Below, in pieces: positions 1-9,417 of a stretch of DNA of 64,000 bases. The position numbers and the translations under genes are program-made. The notes beneath the pieces are model-generated. The model was not told the origin of the DNA. It searched no databases and saw only the letters and a list, made by a program, of their open reading frames with translations. The DNA lies in the NCBI GenBank assembly GCA_019915135.1, contig JAHLMK010000001.1, forward strand, positions 1,116,001 through 1,180,000. The letters run 5' to 3'. Each line of letters opens with the position of its first letter. Within the stretch, counting starts at the first letter, position 1. Source of the DNA: Strobilurus pachycystidiatus. Lineage: Eukaryota; Basidiomycota; Agaricomycetes; Agaricales; Physalacriaceae.

Positions 1-388
1 GTAGATCGACCACTCATTCAAAGTGGAACCTAGTGTCGGCGCTTACAAAACCATGCCGTTGAGCTCACACTATTGTGCGTCGAAGGCTGCAGTACGCAGC
101 CTCACCCAAGCCTTTGCCCTTGAGCTCGCGCCACACAAGATCACCGTCAACGCATACGCGCCAGGAATCATTCGGACGAACATGTGGGAAAGGTCTGCCG
201 AAGCTATGAGCAAACTAAACGGGTTAACAACGATTGAAAACCTCAAGCGGTATGCAGATTTGATTGCGTTGGGCAGGGCTGGCGTTCCGGAGGATGTGTC
301 GAATACAGTGTCGTACCTCGCTGGTCCCGATTCCGACTACATGACTGGACAGACACTTCTCATCGACGGTGGTATCGTGTTCAGCTGA
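1..388 (+). CDS. Short-chain dehydrogenase/reductase, C-terminal part (cut by window edge)
   Basis: NAD(P)-dependent oxidoreductase of the classical SDR superfamily; only the last ~120 residues are inside the window. Visible are the catalytic Tyr-x-x-x-Lys (HYCASK) near 70-85, the helix after it (QAFALELAPHKITVNAYAPG, ending in the usual PG turn), and a C-terminal block ending in TGQTLLIDGG, the standard SDR end. The stop is TGA at 386-388. A stop codon in the same frame at 2-4, directly next to an AG, suggests the exon begins at an intron acceptor within the first bases, so the Rossmann half lies upstream of the window. Substrate cannot be predicted. A decayed relative follows at about 750-1330. 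Confidence 0.85.
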
Positions 389-749
389 ACATCGAGATGA
401 TCTATGGAATACTTGTAAGTCGGTTTCTGTCCCGGACACCATCACAGTCGACTAAAGCCTCTTCAGAATTATACCATGCCTGTATATGACTCATGCACCA
501 TATGGGCAACTCACTCGCGTCGATGCAATAGCCTAACTCAGCTTGAAGTTTGAAAGTGTGAGCGAGCTACGCCATATCGCTTTTACCACTGCGATGCCGT
601 CGACCGACCTTCAACTTCTGAACGCTTTCGGCTGCTAGCTAGGAGTCCAAGCGCAGCGTACGACCTCATGCCCTTTCCCACCACCATGTCACTTGTCTCC
701 CGTATCAACCTACGCCCTCTGGCTCGATCTCAAACGTTCACTTCTAATT
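389..749. other. Intergenic stretch after the SDR gene
   Basis: About 360 bp with no open frame that looks coding. It would hold the SDR 3' UTR and terminator; no RNA gene or repeat was recognised. Confidence 0.5.
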
Positions 750-1330
750 ATGACAGCAGCGCAGTGCAATTGTAACAGGCGCTGTACAGGGCATGCTGGT
801 CTTTCTTTGACGACCTGTAATTCCAACGCACTTATTCCTTCTTCCTCAGTGATAAAGCTGTTGCGATACGACTTGCCACCGATGGTTTTGATGTGTCGTC
901 AATGACATGCCGAGCTGTGTAGCCATGGTTCACGAAGTGGGGTCTCATCTTAAGCTGCATCTTCGGCTCGTCTCCACTTCCAAAGTTCATTATGTTCAGT
1001 AGCGTGGCACCGAGATCAGGACGAAAGGCCCGAGGGCGTTGCTTGCGTTGGGCAATGTCAGTCAACACTCGAATGTCAAAGCCCTGGTCGAGGCGTCGGT
1101 GAGTCAGCTGGGATCGCTGGACGTCATGTCGCCAATGCATGCATCGTACCCGCCAAACCGATTCTGGAGATGACGGGAAGGCCGACCTCAATGAGATGTT
1201 AACGTTCATCACCAATTCACGCGGTGTATTCTTGTAGTATGACCCCCTTGCCGCTAAGCAGTCCATCGAGCAAGGAAGCAGTAGTATTGACCGACTTTGA
1301 CCACAATGTGGACCTCTCGACAATTCATTA
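750..1330 (+). pseudogene. Decayed SDR paralogue
   Basis: Pieces of a short-chain dehydrogenase can be read in changing frames. Near 760-800 there is a cofactor-loop remnant (AIVTGAVQG, compare TGxxxGxG). Near 855-905 there is KAVAIRLATDGFDV, matching the second strand-helix of the Rossmann fold. At 1075-1180 there is ALVEASVSQLGSLDVM, then after a one-base shift VANACIVPAKPILEM, the NAG-loop region. At about 1210-1235 NSRGVFL is followed by a stop. The order matches an intact SDR N-terminal half, so this is probably a duplicate of the gene ending at 388 (inference). It is followed by the LINE target site at 1360. Frameshifts and stops make it non-functional. Confidence 0.6.
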
Positions 1331-1359
1331 GGTAGAAAAACTGTAGCATTGCCAAATCA

Positions 1360-1375
1360 TCAACTTGATATATAT
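1360..1375. repeat. LINE target-site duplication, left copy
   Basis: The 16 bases TCAACTTGATATATAT here recur exactly at 19725-19740. The left copy is followed directly by ten T (1376-1385), which is the poly(A) tail of a minus-strand element. Together these fix both ends of the LINE. Confidence 0.9.
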
Positions 1376-2168
1376 TTTTTTTTTTGGATGCACGCTTGAC
1401 GGTGCTTGCACCGTCAGTTATCCTCAAAACGATATCACCGTTTTGACGGACAGACGTGGGTAGTGAGAAGGGGAGGTCGGGTCAAAATGCGTTGACGCAC
1501 ACGGTACTAGACCGTAGTGTGGGACTCGGACTAGCATCCTGGAGAAGAGACCCCAGGAATGTTGCTAGCCCACTACCCACTAAAACCCCGACCGGCCCTG
1601 ACTGGGCGCGTGCTCCCCCTTCTCCCCGTTCAGAATGAATTGCAATTTTATTCCATGTGTTGATTACGAGGGTTCTGGGTATGGCGTTATTTCCGTACTT
1701 CGCCTTGTTTACCATCGCAAAATCTGTACTGCTGTGCTTTTACAGCGCTTTCGGAAATAAAATGGAATCGCCGTTACAATCGTTTTGATGCTTGGCCTTG
1801 TTTACATCGGAGGCTGGCCTGCCGAAGTGTGCCCCGAGCTGCTTGATACCCAGCATGTAACTGAGCATACAAGTATACCCTCTGTAACTGTGTCTGGGCC
1901 ATGAGTTGGTGCTTTGAGCGTATCATACTTTTCACCCCAAGGTTCAATGTGCACTAATTTCCATCATCAGTACAAAGTATAAGTACACCAATCTCTCGCC
2001 ACACCCACATTCTGGTACAGCTCTTAATATAAGCATTACAGCTATCATTATGTTCATGGCATGGAATGTCTTGTTGAACAGAAGGTCATTGCTTGTCGTC
2101 CTCGGTGAGTTTTGGTGGATTTTGGACGTCAGCTTCTGATGTAAACAAGGCCAAGCATCAAAACGATT
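1376..2168 (-). other. LINE 3' UTR with terminal hairpins
   Basis: Non-coding tail after the ORF2 stop. Next to the oligo-T tract are two perfect stems: 1398-1415 (8-bp stem, 2-nt loop, GACGGTGC/GCACCGTC) and 1424-1446 (8-bp stem, 7-nt loop, TCAAAACG/CGTTTTGA). In RNA sense they lie just upstream of the poly(A) tail, where stringent LINE reverse transcriptases recognise their template (known for other LINEs; inferred here). The middle contains an inverted duplication of the end of ORF2 (separate entry). Confidence 0.65.
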
Positions 2169-2205
2169 TCAACGGCGATTCCATTTTATTTCCGAAAGCG
2201 CTGTA
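1741..2205. repeat. 76-bp inverted duplication at the end of LINE ORF2
   Basis: Positions 1741-1816 on the plus strand match the reverse complement of 2205-2130 at about 72 of 76 bases. The 2130-2205 arm covers the last twelve codons of ORF2 plus the start of the 3' UTR; the other arm lies inverted in the 3' UTR. The transcript could fold into a long stem with a ~313-nt loop. It may come from twin priming or from insertion of a 5'-truncated copy in reverse. Confidence 0.8.
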
Positions 2206-5200
2206 ATAATAGCGTTGATCCTATTCGTTATTTCCCGTTCCGATTGGTAGTTGATCGGATCGTCCTTTAGCTCTAACCGTCTCTTGTTCCGCAGCGTCCA
2301 TATGAGTCGTGCCGCTTCAGAGACCAGTTTACGCCATAGCCTGTTCAGGCCGTCCTTTTCTTCGCAGTTGCCTCTTTTTGCCGGGCTGGCACCTCCGCAT
2401 CCGAGTATTGCGCCATATACCAGCCGCGGCCACGTTTCTCCGGTTGCTTCCCAGATCTTGCGTATTTCTCTCCAAACTATCTCGTGTGAACTGATATTGC
2501 ATTCCAGCAGGATGTGCTCCATGGATTCAAGAACACCACATTCCGGACACGGTGCTACGTGGGCTAGATTCTCCATCCTTTCGAAGAACGCGCCCGTCGC
2601 GTGTGCTTCGTGGACTCCTCGCCAGAGGAAGGTCTGTGCCTTCTTGCTCAAATCTGGGCATCTGACCGATTTCCATACCATCGCTTCTGTCGGTGCTTTC
2701 CCGTTTATGTCTCTTATTGCATGTCTGATCCGTTCTAGGTTCATATAGGTCGCCTGGCGTTTCTTTACCCGGACATCGTTTCTCAGGTGTTTGTATGCGT
2801 CGCGTTGCGTTATCCCCTTCAGCGGAATACCTGTTAAAAGGGCGTCGGACTTCTCTAGGAGGGGTATGGGATCCGGTTCCCGTCCAGATGAGCGTTGTTC
2901 GGCGGCACGAAGTGCCAGCGTATTTGCCGCTCGTATTCCAGGATGTCTATCGCTTGGATCGACCGTGAATTCAGTACTGGCCTTCCTTTGTCGGAGCTGG
3001 GCAACTACGCCTTGGAGAACTTGTCTTTCTTCCCTCGATTTTCCGGGCCATCCCCTGAATTCTGAGCTGTTCAGGTTTACGGTGAGTTCCTTTACTAGGC
3101 GCTTAGATTTAGTATGTATCATCAGCGGCATGTCTTCAGGTGTGATCTCAATGGCTCTCTGGATTCCCCATGCTAGTAGGGCCGTTTCGTTCTCTACCTT
3201 TTCCGGTATGACGACGCTGGCGTTCCTGTTGTCCGAGCCGGACAACCACATTCCTACCCCTGGGTCGTTAAAGCTGTTATATTGGTAGGTGATCCAAACT
3301 GCTCGGGTTGTCCCTGTTTCTCGGTCTGGTGCCTCACACTTATATTGGTGTGCGCCTCTGACATTCTTGCCGGCCGTGAAAATTCGCCACATGTCTGCAG
3401 TATTTTGCACCACTGTGGGCTTCCTCGGGATCTCGAGTTGTCTTCTCGGCGTCTCTTCTACGGCGTCTGCGTGGTTCTGTCTTCTGGGGTCCCATTTCGG
3501 GTCCAGGGCGTCTAATAGTCTCCCGGCTCTACGGCGGCATTCATCAGGGTGAGGACACAAGGTTCGTTCAAGCTCGCGTCCTTCTGCGGTTGTCACCGCC
3601 TCACCAACTGTCCTTATCTTATGGGTTGTTTGTAGACATCTACTGTGGCCGTCGTTCATCTTGCGATTACGGTTCTCCCGCCAACCTTGGTGCAACCATA
3701 TTGGCTGGTCTTCTAGGACCTGCTTCTCGAATACCAGGCCATCCGCTAGGAGCCTGTGTTCCTTTGCCAGTTTCAACATCCGTCTCATGTCACTCGGTAG
3801 GTCCAGCTTGTTTGTGTCCCATGTTTGGACCAGAACATTGTCCAGTATGTCTTTATTGACGTGTTTGTAGGTGCTGAGGACCCGCATTCGCATTGCATCT
3901 TCAAGGACTGACGCCCATTTAGGTTTCTTGCCTGATAGGCCGAGGAAGTTAGCGAGGTGCACCAGGTGAATCGCGTCATTTTTCAGCTTTATATCGACGA
4001 GGTTTTGACCTCCTTCGCCCAGTGATAGTTTGAGAGTCTGTTTATTGACTCTGGCCATCTTGTCCTCCCAGAAGAATTTGAATACTAGCTTTTCGAACTG
4101 TTTCTCGACAGACCGCGGCATGTCCTCGGCGGCGCTGAGGTATTGTGTCCTTGATACCGCGTACGTTTGAATTCCTACCCTCTTCCCGTTTAGTGTAGGG
4201 TGCAGGCGTTGAATCTTCTTCAGTGTATTTCCCGTGGCGGCGATTATCCCGCTCCAGGGCGTTGTCGGGTCCAGCTCGTTCCCAATGAACGACCCGAGTG
4301 ACCGCGATCCTTCGCCATCTTCCGCAATGTGCATCGAGTCGGGAACAGCCTCAGGCATAGACGAGGACTGTCGGTGGTTCATAAGTTCAGTTCTGTGTTG
4401 GACTGTGCCAAATGGTATGATGACCGTTTTGTTAATATTGAATTTCGCTCCTGACGCTGAACACCAGGTGTCGAGGATAGCTTTCAGGTCCGAGAAGCGG
4501 TCGGATGCGGCTAGGTAGATGGTAGTGTCATCCGCAAAGAGCGTCACAAGGAGCCTCTCCATCATTCCGGGTATCTTGTAACCCTGTAAGTCTGAGTCGC
4601 GTATCATCGCCGCTAACGGTTCTATGGCAAGGTTGAATAGCAGACAGGATAAGGGATTGCCTTGCCGAACGCCTCTCGTGACTAGGAATCCTTTGCTGAT
4701 TTCGCCGTTGACAATAACTTTCGTCACAGCATGGGCGTATAGTTGTTTAGTTGTCTCGATAAACGTGGCGCTCAGGTTGTGTCTAGCCATGGCTTTCCAC
4801 AGGTAGTCGTGCATTATTTTATCATAGGCCTTTTCTTGGTCCAACAGGACCAACATCCCGTTCTGCTCTGTCGCGTCAGCGTGGAATATTATAGATTTTG
4901 CCAGTTTTATCTGGTCGGTGATGCTTCTTCCCTTGACAAACCCAGCTTGGTCTGTATGGATAAGGTACGGTGCTTTCTCCGCTAGCTGAATTGCCATCGC
5001 TTTGGTCATTATCTTATAATCTATGTTCAACAGGGTGATCGGGCGATAATTCGCCATTTCTGTGCGGTCCCCTTTTTTATATAGAGGACATAGCCACCCA
5101 TCGGCGAAGTTAGAGCCCTCGATGAGGCCGTACGTTTCGATGTCGTTGTACAGGATGGTCAGAGTCTCGACAATGTTAAACGTCGTTGATTCTTTCTCGG

Positions 5201-7220
5201 TTCCTTTCGCCTTGATCCATTGGCGGTCCCAGTCTTGGAAGGTGTCATATTGATAGCCGTCTAGTCCGGCGCCTGATCCAGCTTTCGAGCCAGTGAGAGA
5301 CTCGCGTACTCTTTCCTCGTTCATCTTTTTACCAGTGTCTTCGCACTCCGCAACCGTCAGTTTCTGAACAGGACTCATGAATACTGTCTGAGTGCTTCTC
5401 TCCCTTTCAGCTGCTGTGTCAATTCCTTTTCCTTGCAGTGCATTGTGGTACGAGTCCATCATGCCCGTCATCTTTTTCGGTGAGCGCTCGTAACTTGGTG
5501 GTTCCGCGTCCGGGACTTTCAGCGACACTATTGGGTCCCTGGGTTTGCAGCCCTTTATGAGTCGTGTGTAATATTTGCTATTTGTTTCTCCGAGTATGGC
5601 CTGATTTGCCTGGGCTGTCGCCTTCTTCTCCTGCCAAACCTCTTGTCCGAGACTGACAATTTCTTTTTCTATCCCAGCGGCTGTTGTCTGCTTCTCCTCA
5701 TCAGTTAGGGTCGGATCATTGAGCGCTCTCTTCAGTGAGTCGTTCAGGTCCCTCATCTTCTTCTTATCCTTAGGTATTCTTTGCTTTGCTTCTTGTCTCG
5801 CATCGGTGTTGCGGTCCACCTTCCACTTATCCCAGAGAGTTTGGGGGTTTCTCTCTCGTGTACGGTCTCTGCCGGATGACGCTCTCATATCACGGGTAAG
5901 CATTGTTCCCGTTGAGTTGACCTTTGCCCTCATTTTCTCTGTTTTGGTTATATAGGGTGGGATGGTATATCTTCCGCTTCCCTGTTCTGGCGCACTAGCT
6001 GTTGTCACCTCGCAGGAGATCCGACGATGGTCTGACTTGATACCGTCTGGGGCGGTACTGTCGATATCCCAGCTTCTTGATTGTATGTATCTCGTTTTCT
6101 TGATATAGATCCTGTCAATTCTCGACTGGCTTGGACAGCTGGTCGCCTGAGAGTATGTGAATGCAATTTTGGTTGGGTTTTCCTCACGCCAACCGTCCAG
6201 AAGATTACATTTCTGAAGGAAGTCTTGCATGGCTTCTACTACATCGCCTCTATCTTCATGGGCTGGTAGTCGATCAATGGCGGAGGCGACTCGATTAGCA
6301 TCAAAGCAGGCCACGTCCGGGGTCCAGAGTGGGTTATCTTCAAAGAAAGTCTTGCACTTTTGCCAGAAGATGCGGCTCTCGTTCTCGTCATTAGGTGCGT
6401 ATCCTACCATGATGTTTATAATGTCGTCGCCGTGCCAGGGCGTACGGACTACGAAGGCCCTTCCCGGGATGATTTCTATCTTTGATATTCCTAGGATGTT
6501 CGTTGTCGGTTTATAGAATATCAAGGCAACCCCTTCTGCCTGTGTTGCCCTTCGCCCTACTGGGCGGGAGTATTCGACGTGGATAGTGTCTCCAAAACGC
6601 TCTGTGATCTCAGCTACATAGTCGTCCGTGTAGTGCGATTCCTGTATCGCAAGGATGCCTATTCTGTTGTTCCTCATCAGGTTCGGTATTTCATTAACTT
6701 TCTCTCTTTTTGTCCCATCTGGAAGAGTCTCTGCGCGTCCATTCACGTTTAACGATGAGATTCTAATATGGGCTTTAGTCCGTAAGCGCACTCTTGCTCT
6801 ACGCCTGCTTCTTGTGTTGCGGTTCCGTGGGGTCGGTTGCTCCTCGTCACTAGTTATACTCTCCCTGTACTCCTCATCAGCGCTCAGTTCATCTCTGAGT
6901 ATCGCTGCCGCTTGGTTCGAGCTAGTGTCCGTCGCCGAGCGTTGGTTCAGTCTGGGCTCCTGGCCCTCGCTATTGTCAAGATCGTCGATGCTGGTTGTCT
7001 CATCATTTCTCTCTGCACTTTGGCTAGCCGCCTCGGAACGCGAAGTGAGGCCAGATCTAGCTCTTCGGTGCAGCCCAAGTCGTTGGGGTCTGCTCAGACC
7101 CCCTCTCGACGTTGCGGGATTTCGGCTTGCAGCAGCACGTCCCCGTCGTGAGGGGTTGGGACCGGCATTGGTGGTCGCACTAGAGTTTGTAGTCGAGGTG
7201 TTATTGGTCGTAATCATCAT
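2169..7220 (-). CDS. LINE ORF2: endonuclease, reverse transcriptase, RNase H-like, CCHC
   Basis: A 1683-aa protein that nicks target DNA and copies the LINE RNA at the nick. Residues 1-145 are a low-complexity basic/Ser-rich leader. An APE-type endonuclease spans ~150-405: SLNVNG, IQES near 192-195, a D-A-N triplet near 308 where GDFN is usual, SRIDRIYI near 366 and SDHR near 396. The reverse transcriptase spans ~710-960, with YRPITLLN near 725, QGNPLS near 853 and the catalytic FADD at 895-898. An RNase H-like region follows near 1300-1420; there the position normally held by Asp reads HTKSK, so its activity is doubtful. A CCHC motif (Cx2Cx7Hx4C) sits at ~1558-1574. The frame is uninterrupted. 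An ATG at 7220 is used; ORF-C ends 78 bp upstream. Confidence 0.93.
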   Translation of the reverse strand: MMITTNNTSTTNSSATTNAGPNPSRRGRAAASRNPATSRGGLSRPQRLGLHRRARSGLTSRSEAASQSAERNDETTSIDDLDNSEGQEPRLNQRSATDTSSNQAAAILRDELSADEEYRESITSDEEQPTPRNRNTRSRRRARVRLRTKAHIRISSLNVNGRAETLPDGTKREKVNEIPNLMRNNRIGILAIQESHYTDDYVAEITERFGDTIHVEYSRPVGRRATQAEGVALIFYKPTTNILGISKIEIIPGRAFVVRTPWHGDDIINIMVGYAPNDENESRIFWQKCKTFFEDNPLWTPDVACFDANRVASAIDRLPAHEDRGDVVEAMQDFLQKCNLLDGWREENPTKIAFTYSQATSCPSQSRIDRIYIKKTRYIQSRSWDIDSTAPDGIKSDHRRISCEVTTASAPEQGSGRYTIPPYITKTEKMRAKVNSTGTMLTRDMRASSGRDRTRERNPQTLWDKWKVDRNTDARQEAKQRIPKDKKKMRDLNDSLKRALNDPTLTDEEKQTTAAGIEKEIVSLGQEVWQEKKATAQANQAILGETNSKYYTRLIKGCKPRDPIVSLKVPDAEPPSYERSPKKMTGMMDSYHNALQGKGIDTAAERERSTQTVFMSPVQKLTVAECEDTGKKMNEERVRESLTGSKAGSGAGLDGYQYDTFQDWDRQWIKAKGTEKESTTFNIVETLTILYNDIETYGLIEGSNFADGWLCPLYKKGDRTEMANYRPITLLNIDYKIMTKAMAIQLAEKAPYLIHTDQAGFVKGRSITDQIKLAKSIIFHADATEQNGMLVLLDQEKAYDKIMHDYLWKAMARHNLSATFIETTKQLYAHAVTKVIVNGEISKGFLVTRGVRQGNPLSCLLFNLAIEPLAAMIRDSDLQGYKIPGMMERLLVTLFADDTTIYLAASDRFSDLKAILDTWCSASGAKFNINKTVIIPFGTVQHRTELMNHRQSSSMPEAVPDSMHIAEDGEGSRSLGSFIGNELDPTTPWSGIIAATGNTLKKIQRLHPTLNGKRVGIQTYAVSRTQYLSAAEDMPRSVEKQFEKLVFKFFWEDKMARVNKQTLKLSLGEGGQNLVDIKLKNDAIHLVHLANFLGLSGKKPKWASVLEDAMRMRVLSTYKHVNKDILDNVLVQTWDTNKLDLPSDMRRMLKLAKEHRLLADGLVFEKQVLEDQPIWLHQGWRENRNRKMNDGHSRCLQTTHKIRTVGEAVTTAEGRELERTLCPHPDECRRRAGRLLDALDPKWDPRRQNHADAVEETPRRQLEIPRKPTVVQNTADMWRIFTAGKNVRGAHQYKCEAPDRETGTTRAVWITYQYNSFNDPGVGMWLSGSDNRNASVVIPEKVENETALLAWGIQRAIEITPEDMPLMIHTKSKRLVKELTVNLNSSEFRGWPGKSREERQVLQGVVAQLRQRKASTEFTVDPSDRHPGIRAANTLALRAAEQRSSGREPDPIPLLEKSDALLTGIPLKGITQRDAYKHLRNDVRVKKRQATYMNLERIRHAIRDINGKAPTEAMVWKSVRCPDLSKKAQTFLWRGVHEAHATGAFFERMENLAHVAPCPECGVLESMEHILLECNISSHEIVWREIRKIWEATGETWPRLVYGAILGCGGASPAKRGNCEEKDGLNRLWRKLVSEAARLIWTLRNKRRLELKDDPINYQSEREITNRINAIITALSEIKWNRR

Positions 7221-7298
7221 ATGTAAAATAAGGGTGTATTGTGTCGCTCTAGAGTGGCCCCTAGGTCGACGGTGTCAACTCTCGCTCGTCTCGGCTGG

Positions 7299-7691
7299 CT
7301 ACTGCCAGAGATCGTCGAGTTCATTACTAGATGTCTCTCTCGTCCCGAGGTTCTCCTCCGACTGTCCTTGGTCACCCGGCTCTTCTGCCCGACTAGTCCT
7401 GCGGAGTGCCGCTGCTAGTCTCCGTCTCTGCCGTGAGTCGTTCACTCGACGACTATGGTAGATTCTCTTTGCCTCTTCCTTCTCCTGATCTCTCCTCCAT
7501 TTCCGAGCACCACGTTTATGGAGTCTAGGGAGTCGCGCTGAAGCGCTGTTGTGTGGTGGATCGAATCGAATGGGTGGTGGGATGTGTGGAATGTCTCCTG
7601 GCCGTACGCAGCCTTGTTTTGTATAGGCAGGCGGTACAACAAGTGCTCCTAGAGTCCATTTAGGGTGTTTCTCCCGTTTGCTACGAGTCAT
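7299..7691 (-). CDS. LINE ORF-C, small basic protein of unknown function
   Basis: A 130-aa frame between ORF-B and ORF2. It is rich in Arg/Lys (clusters such as RSKREK, KRGARKWRRD and RQRRRLAAALRR) with an acidic C-terminus; no domain is recognised. It could be a separate protein, a leader for reinitiation at ORF2, or a 5' exon spliced to ORF2. No convincing splice pair joining it in frame was found. Its place inside the LINE transcript and the absence of stops are the only support. Confidence 0.35.
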   Translation of the reverse strand: MTRSKREKHPKWTLGALVVPPAYTKQGCVRPGDIPHIPPPIRFDPPHNSASARLPRLHKRGARKWRRDQEKEEAKRIYHSRRVNDSRQRRRLAAALRRTSRAEEPGDQGQSEENLGTRETSSNELDDLWQ

Positions 7692-7972
7692 CTCGTGGTG
7701 CGAGTGGCTTTTGACGTGGTAGGTGCTAAGGTGGGATGCTTTCTTTTGTTCTTTGACTCGGGCTTCTTAAACACGCTAGGTTGTTGTCAAGAAGACTGTA
7801 TTCATAAATACTGTTGCGTAGAAAGTTACAAGGGCGTTATGAGGTTTCTAAGATGTATATAAAGATCGCGTCGTGGTAGTCGTAAGGGCAGTCGAGGCCA
7901 GGAGTCAATGGTAGTAGTACAGAGAGGAAAAGTGAATCGGGATCTTTGCCCGTTGAGTCTCATACTCGCAAT

Positions 7973-8941
7973 CTACTTCCTGCGGCGGCTGTTATCTCCA
8001 CCCCTTTCCGTCGTCGCCGACCTCTTGATCCTGCTAGGGCCAGCGATCGCATTGGCGGGAGTGCGCGTAGTGCGGGGGGGCGCGTCATTGGCGTCGGACT
8101 CCTCTGACAGGTCATCCTGAGTCTTCACGACTCCCCGTTTGACCGGTGGTCCTTCAAGACGGCCGGACCTGACCTTCTTCTTCTTGGGGATAAGATTTTT
8201 GAGCTTCGCAACGAAGCAGTGTCCAGTGGGATGGTTGGTCGCGTAGCACTCGAGACAGTAAAAGTCGGCGACCACGGTGCCGTTCACCGTGCGAGTCGTG
8301 CCGTAGGTCAGGGAACGAGTAACTTGGATGAAGCTCGCGGTGTACTTCGGGCTGGTGAAGGGAGGGTTGATCTGGACGGTGTTCTTGAAGCCGGTGGCAA
8401 TCTTCTTCGCAGCGTTGCCCCCCATGACAACGGCTTCGAACTTGACGGAATCGATGGTCGTCTTGATGACCTCTTCATCGGGGATGTGGTCGGCAAAGCG
8501 GTCGCGATGTGCGGCGATGAAGTCTTCGACGCGAGTGCTCTTCCTCAGAGTCCTCTGGACGATCCGACGACCTTTCGCGAGATCTTCGGGAGAGTTGTCA
8601 AGTTCGAAATCGGCGAGTGTGAGGTGGTGCGTAGCGCAGCGACGCGTGAAATCAATGATGCCAAAGTTCAGCTCGGTGGAGTGGATCAGGAGCTGCTTCT
8701 CGATGAGGAGCTTGGCGGACTCTTCGGGGAGATTGAAGATGAGGAACCCAGGCGCAGGGAGTTCAGACTCCTTGGGCCTGTTCCAGTCGATGGGAGGGAG
8801 GGGTTTCGCGGCGGGAGCGTCGACGTCCATATCGTCGTCGCTCCCGTCTTCGGCCAGGCGCTCATAGTCGAGTACCTTTTCGAACTTCGAGCGGAAGGCC
8901 ATAATGCCGACATTTGCTGTGGAGATGCCGTGGTCCTCGAG
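7973..8941 (-). pseudogene. LINE ORF-B, 3' part (split by the Gypsy insertion)
   Basis: C-terminal ~320 residues of the ORF-B protein, continuing in frame from the part at 15758-16991 once the Gypsy element and one target-duplication copy are removed. The join reads ...RRALE-DHGIS.... This part begins with a Gag-like folded region (MAFRSKFEKVLDYERLAEDG onward). It ends with a CCHC knuckle (CLECYATNHPTGHC; Cx2Cx4Hx4C), followed by a basic stretch (PKKKKVR) and an Arg-rich tail. Such knuckles are typical of nucleic-acid-binding ORF1/Gag proteins. Summing exons 307 + 69 + 763 + 964 nt gives 701 codons including the stop, so the gene was about 700 aa and open before insertion. Confidence 0.8.
8937..8941. 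repeat. Gypsy target-site duplication (left)
   Basis: TCGAG directly before the LTR at 8942; it matches 15758-15762 directly after the other LTR. The 5-bp length is usual for Gypsy integrases. Confidence 0.93.
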
Positions 8942-9417
8942 TGTCAAGACTGGTGCCCGAATACTAAGGCGACCACCCAAGTCACACGAACGAGACAAGG
9001 AGAGAGGGATAGAGATAGAGATAGATATCAAGAGGGGGAGTGTGTCAAGCTACACCAGTACTAGGAGCGACCGAGCAGTGAGTAGACGAAGAGAACAGAC
9101 TGAGGAAACTAAAGGGAAGGGAGCTACTATATATATACAAAGTCCGTGGCTGTGTAGTAAAGGGGAGAACAATAAGACAATAGGAAGTCCTAATGTGGCG
9201 AGACAATAGGCGGGCCGGAGTAGAGACAATAGCCGGTCCAGAGTGGGCCCAGGTGGTCATTAGACCACTGATGGACAGGTCTAGGCAATGCCAAGACGAT
9301 GGATGCCAAGTGAATGTGGGCTAGGCCCAGGCCGAGGTGAATGCAGAGATGGGAGAATGTGACGATGTCGGGAGTGGAGACGTGAAGGAGGGAGCAGAAT
9401 AGAGGCGATTCGTGACA
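8942..9417 (-). repeat. Gypsy 3' LTR (476 bp)
   Basis: Begins TGTC and ends GACA on the plus strand and reads the same way on the minus strand (TG...CA). The end of pol runs into it (stop at 9281). A purine-rich tract (minus strand AAAGAGGGGG, 9421-9430) lies just outside and is the likely plus-strand primer. A short run of GATAGA units lies near 9006-9028. Confidence 0.93.

Noticed and set aside
832..1323. 163-aa minus-strand gene
   Set aside because: The plus strand shows ordered SDR remnants in the same place; the minus frame has no family features.
6655..7461. 268-aa plus-strand frame
   Set aside because: Antisense to the LINE ORF2 N-terminus; Ser/Leu-rich with no family features.
9003..9040. 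GATAGA microsatellite as an independent repeat
   Set aside because: It is part of both Gypsy LTRs and so not a separate locus.
8219..9064. 281-aa plus-strand frame
   Set aside because: Antisense shadow of ORF-B and the Gypsy LTR.
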